From Spirochaetales bacterium (GTDB taxonomy: Bacteria; Spirochaetota; Spirochaetia; DSM-16054; Sediminispirochaetaceae), in assembly GCA_021767325.1 (NCBI GenBank), contig JAASTM010000078.1, positions 1-8,221 of the forward strand: a DNA stretch of 8,221 bases, written 5' to 3'. Below the pieces are notes generated by a model, which was not told where the DNA came from, did no database searches, and saw only the letters and a list, made by a program, of their open reading frames with translations. The position numbers and the translations under genes were made by a program. This document shows, piece after piece, positions 1-6,084 of this stretch (the stretch's first letter is position 1; every line of letters starts with the position of its first letter).

Positions 1-342
1 AACGTGTATCACCTGTTCAGCTACCGGCCCGAGGTGAAGGTGGTGCCGGCCGCCCTGCCGGAGGGGGAGACCCTGGAAGCAGCGACCGCCGGCATCAGCA
101 ACGGCAAGCGCTGGATGCTGGTGTTCGGACAGAGCCACGTGTATTTTATTCACGTACATCCGGTCAACGGAACCCACACCCGCAAGGTGCCGTATGCCGA
201 CCTGACCGGGTATCATGTCAGCAAGGGGCTCATGTTCGGAAAGATAATCCTCGAGCCGGGACAGGAAACCATCAAGGTGGAGAACTGTCACCGCCGTACT
301 ATGGCCCGGGTACAGGAGGTGCTGGACACCTATGCTGGTTGA
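1..342 (+). CDS. Small PH-like domain protein, 5' end probably outside the window
   Basis: The frame is open from the first base to a TGA at 340-342, so the true start may lie upstream. A GTG at position 4 could also be the start, giving 112 residues. The order of segments is a glycine/lysine turn (NGKRWMLVFG), a hydrophobic strand (HVYFIHVHP), a short hydrophilic link, a strand (KVPYADLTGYHV), then GLMFGKIILEP and a C-terminal helix. This resembles small bacterial pleckstrin-homology-like domains, which end in a strand pair of the type 'kGLfGkxI' and a helix. No signal peptide or membrane segment is visible. The last 11 bases overlap the start of the downstream hydrolase gene, so the two are probably co-transcribed and translationally coupled. 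The family call rests on pattern only; the function is unknown. Confidence 0.6.
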   Translation, partial: NVYHLFSYRPEVKVVPAALPEGETLEAATAGISNGKRWMLVFGQSHVYFIHVHPVNGTHTRKVPYADLTGYHVSKGLMFGKIILEPGQETIKVENCHRRTMARVQEVLDTYAG

Positions 343-1189
343 GCTGAGCTTCGACCGCTTCGATGGATCCGGCGATGGTCCGCAGCTGGTGGTGCTGCAC
401 GGCCTGTTCGGCTCGCGGCGTAACTGGCGCAGCGTAGCCAAAGAGCTGGCGGCCAGCGAGGACAGCCGCGGCGGCCGTCCTACCGTCTTCACGGTGGACC
501 TGCGCCACCACGGCCAGTCGCCGAACCGGGGACCCTTCGATCTTGACGAAATGGCCGCCGATGTCGTCCGCTTTATCGAATCGCAGATCGGCGGCGGGCC
601 GGTGACCCTGTTGGGCCACTCACTGGGCGGAAAAGTGGCGCTGCTGGCGCTGCAGCAGGCAGCCCAGCGGATCGAGCGGCTGGTGCTGGTCGACATCAGC
701 CCCTTCCGGCTGCCCGACAGCCTCTGCGGCGAGCTGCGCGGGGTAGTGGAGGCCCTGCAGGAGCTGCAGGCCAGCCCCTCCGCCCTGGAGAGCCGGCCGG
801 CGGCCGAGGAGCTGCTGGGGCGGCGGATCACCGTGCCGGAGGTGGTGCAGTTTCTGCTGCACAACCTGCGCCGCGGCGATGACGGCCGGCTGGGCCTGCA
901 GCTGGGGGTGGCGGCGATCGCCGCCGGCTTCGACCAGGCCTGCCGGGCGGTACTGCCGGACGGGGAGCCTGCACACACGGCGGGCAGGCAGGATGCCTGG
1001 CGGGATGTGCCGCTGTTGACGATAAAGGGCGGCGGAAGTGAGTATATGCCGGCGGAGCATTTTGAAGCTCTGACGCGCTGGTTTCGAATGCATGACACGT
1101 ATATTATGGAAAACGCCGGCCACTGGCTGCATGTGGAAAGAAAGGCGGAATTCGTGCAGCTGGTGGCCAAAATACTTGAAGGTTCTTAA
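332..1189 (+). CDS. Alpha/beta-hydrolase, YbfF/ABHD11-type esterase
   Basis: This is a 285-residue cytosolic alpha/beta-hydrolase, likely acting on an ester or thioester of unknown structure. The fold landmarks appear in order: the oxyanion-hole segment HGLFGSRRNW (23-32), the VDLRHHGQS strand-turn (55-63), the nucleophile elbow GHSLGG with Ser97, Asp121 in LVLVDISP, and the C-terminal NAGHWLHVE with His264. The 24-residue gap from Ser to Asp is the same as I recall for E. coli YbfF (S89, D113), and the GHWxHxE context of the histidine also fits. A cap domain rich in Leu/Glu lies at about 125-215. The ATG at 332 is preceded by AGGAGG at 314-319 and overlaps the upstream PH-like gene, supporting this start. 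A menaquinone-pathway MenH-type hydrolase is a less likely alternative, as no men genes are nearby. The family is sure; the substrate is not. Confidence 0.88.
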   Translation: MLVELSFDRFDGSGDGPQLVVLHGLFGSRRNWRSVAKELAASEDSRGGRPTVFTVDLRHHGQSPNRGPFDLDEMAADVVRFIESQIGGGPVTLLGHSLGGKVALLALQQAAQRIERLVLVDISPFRLPDSLCGELRGVVEALQELQASPSALESRPAAEELLGRRITVPEVVQFLLHNLRRGDDGRLGLQLGVAAIAAGFDQACRAVLPDGEPAHTAGRQDAWRDVPLLTIKGGGSEYMPAEHFEALTRWFRMHDTYIMENAGHWLHVERKAEFVQLVAKILEGS

Positions 1190-1199
1190 ACGAACCTTC
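1178..1199. repeat. Inverted repeat spanning the hydrolase stop codon
   Basis: GAAGGTTC (1178-1185) and GAACCTTC (1192-1199) form a perfect 8-bp stem with a 6-base loop that contains most of the TAA stop codon. No U-run follows, so it is not a classical intrinsic terminator. It may stabilise the 3' end of the upstream message or help end transcription before the thrS promoter. Confidence 0.55.
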
Positions 1200-1210
1200 C
1201 AAATGGGGTC

Positions 1211-1224
1211 GCAATTAAAATTGC
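1211..1224. repeat. Short AT-rich inverted repeat
   Basis: GCAATT (1211-1216) and AATTGC (1219-1224) are perfect complements around a 2-base centre. It is short and may be chance or a protein-binding palindrome. It lies between two longer inverted repeats and about 50 bases upstream of the thrS -35 box. Confidence 0.35.
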
Positions 1225-1234
1225 TAAAGGCCCT

Positions 1235-1268
1235 GGCATTTCAAAAATCTTTGATTTTTGAAAGTGCC
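1235..1268. terminator. Strong hairpin upstream of the thrS promoter, possible terminator
   Basis: TTTCAAAAATC (1239-1249) pairs perfectly with GATTTTTGAAA (1253-1263) across a TTT loop. The stem continues outward past one bulged G (1264) with GGCA (1235-1238) against TGCC (1265-1268), giving 15 pairs in all. The 3' side lacks a U-run, so termination is not certain. It separates the hydrolase unit from the thrS promoter, whose -35 box begins four bases later, and could act as a transcript end, an insulator or a protein target. Confidence 0.45.
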
Positions 1269-1272
1269 TGAC

Positions 1273-1304
1273 TTGACATCTAGATAGCATTATCGCAATA
1301 TTAT
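1273..1304 (+). promoter_or_regulatory. thrS promoter (sigma70-type)
   Basis: A perfect -35 box, TTGACA, lies at 1273-1278. A TA-rich -10 region follows at 1297-1304, with AATATT at an 18-base spacer or TATTAT at a 20-base spacer. The surrounding bases are much richer in A/T than the neighbouring genes. A start near 1308-1312 would place the first nucleotide at the base of T-box Stem I, as expected for T-box leaders. Confidence 0.7.
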
Positions 1305-1574
1305 AGCTAATAGCGATGACGGAGACGAGTACGAGGGGCTCGCTGTCGAGAGAGAGGGCGGCCGACCGCAGGTGCGGGGGCTGGAAGCCGCCCGGCAGTA
1401 CCCTCCGAAAACCCCTCCCGAGCTGCCTGCGGAAAACCGCCGGCCGGGCTGAGTGCCCGGAAGCGTGCGGCGAGTAAGCGGGGCCGTATTCCCGGCGTAA
1501 ACGGGCCAAGCGAGAGTCGCGGCCGGCGACAGGCGATACAATGGGTATCGACACACAGAGTCGGGCGCGGAAGT

Positions 1575-1597
1575 AAGGTGGAACCGCGGAAAACCTT
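1575..1597 (+). promoter_or_regulatory. T-box antiterminator element
   Basis: AAGG (1575-1578) pairs with CCTT (1594-1597), leaving the 7-base bulge TGGAACC (1579-1585) that binds the tRNA acceptor end in known T-boxes. The first four bulge bases, UGGA, predict a tRNA ending UCCA. The 3' arm CCTT is shared with the 5' arm of the terminator, so the two structures exclude each other. Confidence 0.9.
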
Positions 1598-1653
1598 TGC
1601 GTTTTTCGTCCTTGCACTACGGTGACGAGGACGGATGGCGTGAAGGTTTTTTT
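1590..1653 (+). terminator. T-box-controlled intrinsic terminator
   Basis: AACCTTTGCG (1592-1601) pairs with CGTGAAGGTT (1639-1648) through ten pairs including two G-U, extended by AA/TT (1590-1591 with 1649-1650). An inner CGTCCT/AGGACG stem (1607-1612 with 1628-1633) completes the hairpin. The 3' arm runs into seven T residues (1647-1653). The arm is typical of the 'off' state of a transcriptional T-box. Confidence 0.9.
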
Positions 1654-1716
1654 GGTTTAAACCAGGTACTGCGCTGTGCCCGGCGAGCGGGCCCGCAGGA
1701 GCCGAACAGAATGTAC

Positions 1717-1736
1717 AAGGAGATAGAAGGAGATAG
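1717..1736 (+). promoter_or_regulatory. Tandemly duplicated Shine-Dalgarno for thrS
   Basis: The 10-base unit AAGGAGATAG occurs twice head to tail (1717-1726 and 1727-1736). The second copy puts AAGGAG seven bases before the thrS ATG at 1740, an ideal distance; the first copy is ten bases further upstream. The first may be a ribosome standby site or simply a recent slippage duplication. Confidence 0.8.
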
Positions 1737-1739
1737 ATT

Positions 1740-3488
1740 ATGGCACAAGACGAACAACTGCATAAAATACGCCACTCTATGGCCCATGTGATGGCCGAAG
1801 CGGTGGTGGAGAAGTTTCCCGGGACCAAGGTGGCGATTGGTCCGGCTATCGAGGACGGGTTTTACTACGATTTCGAGCTGCCGCGGCAGCTGAGCGAGGA
1901 GGACCTGGAGGAGATCAGCGCCCGGATGCAGGAGATTATCAAAGAGGGGCACGAGTTTCAGCGCAGCGTGGTCAAGCGCGAGGATGCCTACGAGCTGTTC
2001 AAAGAGCAGGACCAGGACTACAAGCTGGAGCTGCTGGAGGCGATTCCCGCGGGTGAGGAGGTGTCGCTGTACAACCAGGGCGGCTTTGTGGACCTGTGCC
2101 GCGGGCCTCATGTGAACGATACCTCCGAGCTGAACCCGCAGGCCTTCAAGCTGCTGAATATTGCCGGGGCCTACTGGCGGGGCGATGAGAAGAACCAGAT
2201 GCTCACCCGTATTTACGGCACCGCCTGGAAGAACCCCAAGGAGCTGCGGCAGTACCTGCAGCGCCTGGAGGAGATGCGCAAGCGGGACCACCGCAAGGTC
2301 GGACGCGAGCTTGACCTGTTCTCCACTCATGAGGAGGCGGGCCCGGGGCTGATCTACTGGCACCCCAAGGGGGCGCGGGTACGGCTGGCGATTGAGGACT
2401 ACTGGCGTAGCGAGCACCTGAAAAATGGCTACGAGATGCTCTACACCCCGCACGTGGGCAAGTCCTGGCTGTGGGAGACCTCCGGGCACCTCGGCTTTTA
2501 CAACGAGAACATGTACAGCCCGATGCAGGTGGACGAGAACGACTACTACATCAAACCGATGAACTGTCCCTTCCACATCATGATTTATAACACCAATCTG
2601 CACTCCTACCGCGATCTGCCGCTGCGCTGGGCCGAGCTGGGCACTGTGTACCGCTACGAGCGTTCCGGCGTACTGCACGGGCTGCTGCGGGTGCGCGGTT
2701 TTACCCAGGACGATGCCCACATCATCTGTACCCCCGACCAGATCGAGGACGAGATTCTGGAAGTGCTGCGCTTCTCGCTGCACATGTGGAAGGCCTTCGG
2801 CTTCAGCGACATCAAGGCCTACCTGGCCACCCGCCCGGCCGAGGCTAAGAGCGTCGGCGAGGACGGCTCCTGGGACCAGGCCACCGCCTCCCTGAAGAAG
2901 GCGATCGAGGCCGAAGGGCTGGACTACGAGGTGGACGAGGGCGGCGGCGCCTTCTACGGGCCGAAGATCGACCTGAAAATTAAAGACGCCCTGGGCCGCG
3001 AGTGGCAGATGACCACCGTGCAGTTCGACTTCAACCTGCCCGAGCGCTTTGACATGACCTTTGTGGACCACGACGGCAAGGAGAAGCGCCCCTACATGGT
3101 GCACCGCGCCCTGCTGGGTTCCATCGAGCGCTTTTTCGGCGTGCTGGTGGAGCACTACGGCGGCGCCTTCCCGGTCTGGCTGAATCCGGTGCAGGCCCGG
3201 GTTATCCCGGTGGCCGACCCCTTCAACGAATACGCCCGCGAGGTAAAGCAGCGGCTGACCGCCGCGGGGCTGCGGGCCGATGTCGACCTGAGCGACAACC
3301 GCATGAACGCCAAGATCCGCAACGCCCAGAACGAGAAGATACCCTACATGCTGATCGTCGGCGAGAAGGAGAAGGACGACGGCAGTGTCTCTCTGCGCCG
3401 CCGCACCGACCGCAAGCAGGATGTGATGAGCGTGGAAGATTTTATCGGCTTTGCCAACCAGAAAATTGCCGATAAGGAAGAGATATAG
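1740..3488 (+). CDS. thrS: Threonyl-tRNA synthetase, lacking the N-terminal TGS domain
   Basis: This cytoplasmic class II synthetase of 582 residues attaches threonine to tRNA-Thr. The protein starts directly at the editing (N2) domain, with the zinc-hydrolase-like signatures HSMAH (His12, His16) and CRGPH (Cys120, His124), which hydrolyse Ser-tRNA-Thr. The catalytic core follows. The three expected zinc ligands for threonine recognition are Cys276 (MNCPFH), His327 (DDAHI) and His455 (MVHRA). Motif 2 is RWAELGTVYRYERSG (296-310) and motif 3 includes HRALLGSIERFFG (455-467). The anticodon-binding domain occupies about 483-582 (VIPV through NRMNAKIRNAQ to the end). The usual bacterial enzyme has about 640 residues; the missing 60 are the TGS domain. 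The upstream bases are an RNA leader rather than coding, so the absence is real. The start is set by the duplicated ribosome site. Expression is controlled by the threonine T-box upstream. Confidence 0.98.
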   Translation: MAQDEQLHKIRHSMAHVMAEAVVEKFPGTKVAIGPAIEDGFYYDFELPRQLSEEDLEEISARMQEIIKEGHEFQRSVVKREDAYELFKEQDQDYKLELLEAIPAGEEVSLYNQGGFVDLCRGPHVNDTSELNPQAFKLLNIAGAYWRGDEKNQMLTRIYGTAWKNPKELRQYLQRLEEMRKRDHRKVGRELDLFSTHEEAGPGLIYWHPKGARVRLAIEDYWRSEHLKNGYEMLYTPHVGKSWLWETSGHLGFYNENMYSPMQVDENDYYIKPMNCPFHIMIYNTNLHSYRDLPLRWAELGTVYRYERSGVLHGLLRVRGFTQDDAHIICTPDQIEDEILEVLRFSLHMWKAFGFSDIKAYLATRPAEAKSVGEDGSWDQATASLKKAIEAEGLDYEVDEGGGAFYGPKIDLKIKDALGREWQMTTVQFDFNLPERFDMTFVDHDGKEKRPYMVHRALLGSIERFFGVLVEHYGGAFPVWLNPVQARVIPVADPFNEYAREVKQRLTAAGLRADVDLSDNRMNAKIRNAQNEKIPYMLIVGEKEKDDGSVSLRRRTDRKQDVMSVEDFIGFANQKIADKEEI

Positions 3489-3496
3489 GGTATAAT
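3466..3496 (+). promoter_or_regulatory. Candidate promoter for the M32 peptidase gene
   Basis: A perfect -10 hexamer, TATAAT (3491-3496), begins two bases after the thrS stop codon. The best -35 match is TTGCCG (3466-3471) at a longish 19-base spacer inside the last thrS codons. The strong -10 makes a secondary start for the peptidase operon plausible, although readthrough from thrS is also possible. Confidence 0.4.
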
Positions 3497-3502
3497 TGAG
3501 CC

Positions 3503-3525
3503 GCCGGCGGGGATCCTCCGCTGGC
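3503..3525 (+). terminator. GC-rich hairpin between thrS and the peptidase gene
   Basis: GCCGGCGG (3503-3510) pairs with CCGCTGGC (3518-3525), with one G-U, around a 7-base loop. No U-run follows, so it is a weak terminator candidate at best. It lies just downstream of the candidate TATAAT and would sit in the 5' leader of a transcript begun there. Confidence 0.3.
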
Positions 3526-3552
3526 GCCGCCGGCCGGATGAGGAGAGATTGA

Positions 3553-5187
3553 ATGAGTAAGGCATTTGAACAATTACAGCAGATTGACAAGGAGATAGCC
3601 CTGCTGGAACACACTTCGGCGCTACTGCAGTGGGACCAGGAGACCGGTATGCCGGAGATGGCGATTGAAGAGCGCTCCGATCAGATTGCGCTGATGCAGG
3701 GGCTGGCCCACGACCGACTGACCTCCGCCGAGACCGGCGAACTGCTGGAGGCCGCCCGGGGGGAAGTGCGTTCGGAAGCAGATAAAGATGGGCGTGCTGG
3801 GGCCAAGGCGGCCGGCGGCGGCAGTGATGCAGGCGCTCCGGGCACCACGCAGGTTGGTGATAGTGACAGTGCTGGAGCCGGTGCGGCCGCAGCCCCGCCG
3901 GCCGAAGACGAGCCCGGATTTTTTCAACAGGCCTTTTTGCGGGTCTTCGGGAGGAATTACGCCCGGGCGGTCAAGATTCCGCGCCGCCTGGTCACGGATA
4001 TGGCGCAGACCACCAGCCGGGCTCAGGCGGCCTGGATAAAGGCGCGCGAGGCGGATGATTTTTCCGTGTTTCAGCCCCATCTGGAGAAGATAGTTGAGCT
4101 GACGCTGGAGAAGGCCGAGGCCCTGGGATACCCGGAGCAGCCCTACGATGCCCTGCTCGATGAGTTCGAGCCGGGGATGCGTGCCTCCCAGGTCGAAGAG
4201 GTGTTTGCCGATTTGAAAACCGAGCTGACGCCGCTGGTAAAGCGTATTACCGATGCGCAGAAGACCGACGACAGTGTGCGGTCGCGGGGTTTTTCGGCGG
4301 CCGGACAGCGGGAGTTCTCTCTGCATCTGCTGCGGCAGATGGGCTATGACTTCGAACGGGGCCGGCTGGATGAGAGCGCCCATCCCTTTACCACCTCCTT
4401 GGGCGGAAATGATGTCCGGGTGACAACTCGGTACCATGAGGACGATCTGTTTTCTTCGATTTTCGGCACTATTCATGAGGGCGGCCACGGTCTGTACGAG
4501 CTGGGAATCGATCCGGCCTATCACGGCAGCTGTCTGGGCGAGGGGACCAGTCTGGGTATCCATGAGTCGCAGTCCCGCACCTGGGAGAATCTGGTGGGTC
4601 GCAGCCTGCCGTTCTGGCAGCACTTTTTCCCGGAGCTGCAGCGGATTTTTCCCGAAAAGCTGTCCGATTTCGATGCCGAGGGCTTCGGACGGGCAGTCAA
4701 CAAGGTTCGACCCAGTCTGATCCGAATCGAAGCCGATGAGGTGACTTACAGCCTGCACGTGATACTGCGTTTCGAGCTCGAGCTCGCGCTGGTGAATAAG
4801 AAGTTGGCGGTGAAAGACTTGCCGGAAGCCTGGAACGATCTGATGGAGCAGCTGCTCGGAATCCGTCCCCCTTCGGATGCGGATGGGGTCCTGCAGGATG
4901 TGCACTGGTCGATGGGGGCGATCGGCTATTTCCCGACCTACGCCCTGGGAAACCTGTACGGTGCACAATTCCTGAGCCGTATGCAGCAGGACATGCCCGA
5001 CCTCGACACCAGAATCGAGGCCGGCGACTTGATGAGTATTCGCCGGTGGCAGCAGGAGAATATCCACCGTCACGGCGCGGTGTACACCGCACCGGAGTTG
5101 GTCCGGCGGGTGAGCGGCGAGCCGCTGAATCCGCGCTTTTTCATCGACTATCTCGAACGGAAATTCTCGAGGCTGAATGTCTTGTAA
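3553..5187 (+). CDS. M32 family metallocarboxypeptidase (carboxypeptidase Taq type)
   Basis: This is a zinc-dependent carboxypeptidase of 544 residues that removes C-terminal amino acids, expected in the cytoplasm (no signal peptide). Family landmarks are all present: LLQWDQETGMP (24-34), HPFT (277-280), DVRVT (287-291), the zinc motif HEGGH (308-312) with Glu309 as catalytic base, HES at 337-339 supplying the third ligand Glu338, IRIEADEVTY (390-399) and GYFPTYALGN (458-467). The oddity is an insertion at about residues 74-122 made mostly of Ala, Gly, Asp, Ser and Pro, placed where family members have a short connection between N-terminal helices. This explains why the protein is about 40 residues longer than the ~500 typical of the family. 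The ATG has AGGAGA six bases upstream. The stop codon overlaps the next gene by 11 bases. Confidence 0.96.
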   Translation: MSKAFEQLQQIDKEIALLEHTSALLQWDQETGMPEMAIEERSDQIALMQGLAHDRLTSAETGELLEAARGEVRSEADKDGRAGAKAAGGGSDAGAPGTTQVGDSDSAGAGAAAAPPAEDEPGFFQQAFLRVFGRNYARAVKIPRRLVTDMAQTTSRAQAAWIKAREADDFSVFQPHLEKIVELTLEKAEALGYPEQPYDALLDEFEPGMRASQVEEVFADLKTELTPLVKRITDAQKTDDSVRSRGFSAAGQREFSLHLLRQMGYDFERGRLDESAHPFTTSLGGNDVRVTTRYHEDDLFSSIFGTIHEGGHGLYELGIDPAYHGSCLGEGTSLGIHESQSRTWENLVGRSLPFWQHFFPELQRIFPEKLSDFDAEGFGRAVNKVRPSLIRIEADEVTYSLHVILRFELELALVNKKLAVKDLPEAWNDLMEQLLGIRPPSDADGVLQDVHWSMGAIGYFPTYALGNLYGAQFLSRMQQDMPDLDTRIEAGDLMSIRRWQQENIHRHGAVYTAPELVRRVSGEPLNPRFFIDYLERKFSRLNVL

Positions 5188-6022
5188 TGCGGTAGATCTG
5201 CAGAATGTATACTTCTGGCTCGTACTGGCAGCCGGAGGGCTCGGCGGGACGATAGGCGCCCTGCTGACCGCCGGCTGGCGCAGGCTAAGGGGTCAGTACG
5301 GCCGGCGGGGCGGCCTGCTCGACAGAGGTGAGCGGCGGCGCTCCCGTCGGGATCGGCCTGGCGCCGGTTTGATTGTGAAGTGCAGTCTGTTCCTGAGCTT
5401 GGCCGCACTGGCGGTGCTGGGGGCAATTGTCTTTCTCGAACTGCCGCAGGTCGAGTGGAACCGGTTTCTGCTCTACTTTTTTCTTTTGGCGGTGCTCGGC
5501 TGGACGGTCGTGTATATCGGGTTTCGCTGGCTGGTGATCCCTCTGGTACTGGTAGCGCTGCTCTATGTTGTTTTTGTCTCGGGAGTCGTGCGACAATGGG
5601 GCTGTTATCAGCCCGGTGATCAGCTGCTGGAGATCAGGGTGATCGCCCGGCAGACAACCGGCACCGGAACGGTCACCAAAGTGGAACTTAATGGCCCGGA
5701 AGACGAGCAGACCGAGTTTCGGGAAATCAATGGCGATGGGCTGCGGGTTGTTCTGAGCACGATCAGGTTCGAGCCCTGGGTATTCTATCCCCGGTGTGCG
5801 TTTCTGTTTCGGGTGCACTCGATTTCCGAGCTTGCCGAGCCATCAGGCGAGGATCTGTCCGCGGCCGGCGCGGCGGATGCGGGCTTGCCATTGAGTCTCA
5901 TGTTGAAGGCCGGCCTGGCGGAGCTCGAACTCTTGGAAGTGGTTCAGCCAGAGCTGCAGGTGCTGCGCACTTACCAGCTCGTAACCGAAGGCAGCCTTCC
6001 TGAATTCCGTACTCAGCGGTAA
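5177..6022 (+). CDS. Unrecognised four-helix membrane protein with soluble C-terminal domain
   Basis: I do not recognise this 281-residue protein. Hydrophobic segments lie at about 11-33 (glycine-rich), 65-88, 95-115 and 117-137. The first two are separated by a strongly basic stretch (35-60) holding over a dozen Arg residues, which by the positive-inside rule should face the cytoplasm. That topology puts the 138-281 tail outside the membrane. The tail begins with WGCYQPGDQLLEIRVIAR and looks rich in beta strands up to about 215, then has a short Ala/Gly link and a helix-prone end. The tail has two cysteines (Cys143, Cys207) that could pair. The gene overlaps the peptidase by 11 bases, so it is probably co-translated; no strong Shine-Dalgarno is seen. 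Function is unknown. Confidence 0.75.
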   Translation: MSCNAVDLQNVYFWLVLAAGGLGGTIGALLTAGWRRLRGQYGRRGGLLDRGERRRSRRDRPGAGLIVKCSLFLSLAALAVLGAIVFLELPQVEWNRFLLYFFLLAVLGWTVVYIGFRWLVIPLVLVALLYVVFVSGVVRQWGCYQPGDQLLEIRVIARQTTGTGTVTKVELNGPEDEQTEFREINGDGLRVVLSTIRFEPWVFYPRCAFLFRVHSISELAEPSGEDLSAAGAADAGLPLSLMLKAGLAELELLEVVQPELQVLRTYQLVTEGSLPEFRTQR

Positions 6023-6084
6023 AAGCGGGGGCAGCCACTCCAGTTTTTGCTGACCCCTGCCGATAGGTGCAGTAGGATGGAGTT

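Larger units (their letters stand above)
1311..1653 (+). promoter_or_regulatory. T-box riboswitch (threonine-specific) in the thrS leader
   Basis: This cis-acting RNA senses uncharged tRNA-Thr and controls readthrough into thrS. Stem I spans 1311-1425. TAGC (1311-1314) pairs with GCTG (1422-1425); a kink-turn motif follows with GATGA (1315-1319) against GA (1420-1421); then GGAG (1321-1324) pairs with CTCC (1415-1418). The loop-E strand AGTA (1328-1331) faces GAAA plus the specifier ACC (1411-1413), a threonine codon. Above it GAGGG (1333-1337) pairs with CCCTC (1401-1405) and GCTGTC (1342-1347) with GGCAGT (1394-1399). An AGAGAG bulge and a GGGCGGC/GCCGCCC distal stem follow. Further on are a CCGGGC/GCCCGG hairpin (1444-1460) and Stem III, CGATAC/GTATCG (1534-1550). 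The T-box itself, with AAGG-TGGAACC-GCGG, is at 1575-1589, followed by the competing terminator. The specifier codon matches the downstream gene, which makes the call very firm. The fold was drawn by hand and is not energy-minimised. Confidence 0.95.

Noticed and set aside
1617..3614. Very long open frame antisense to thrS (665 codons)
   Set aside because: It mirrors a GC-rich coding strand in which stop codons are rare on the opposite frame. Its composition (Leu/Val/His/Gln/Gly-rich with no domain pattern) and the lack of a ribosome site argue against a gene, while the sense frame is a clear ThrRS.
3622..5073. Long open frame antisense to the M32 peptidase (483 codons)
   Set aside because: Same reason: a shadow of a GC-rich gene with all M32 motifs in the sense frame, and no recognisable protein in the antisense.
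6026..6059. Imperfect hairpin (GGGGCAG with CTG-A-CCCC) between the membrane protein and WGR-like genes
   Set aside because: It has a bulge, a large loop and no U-run, so a terminator call is not justified.
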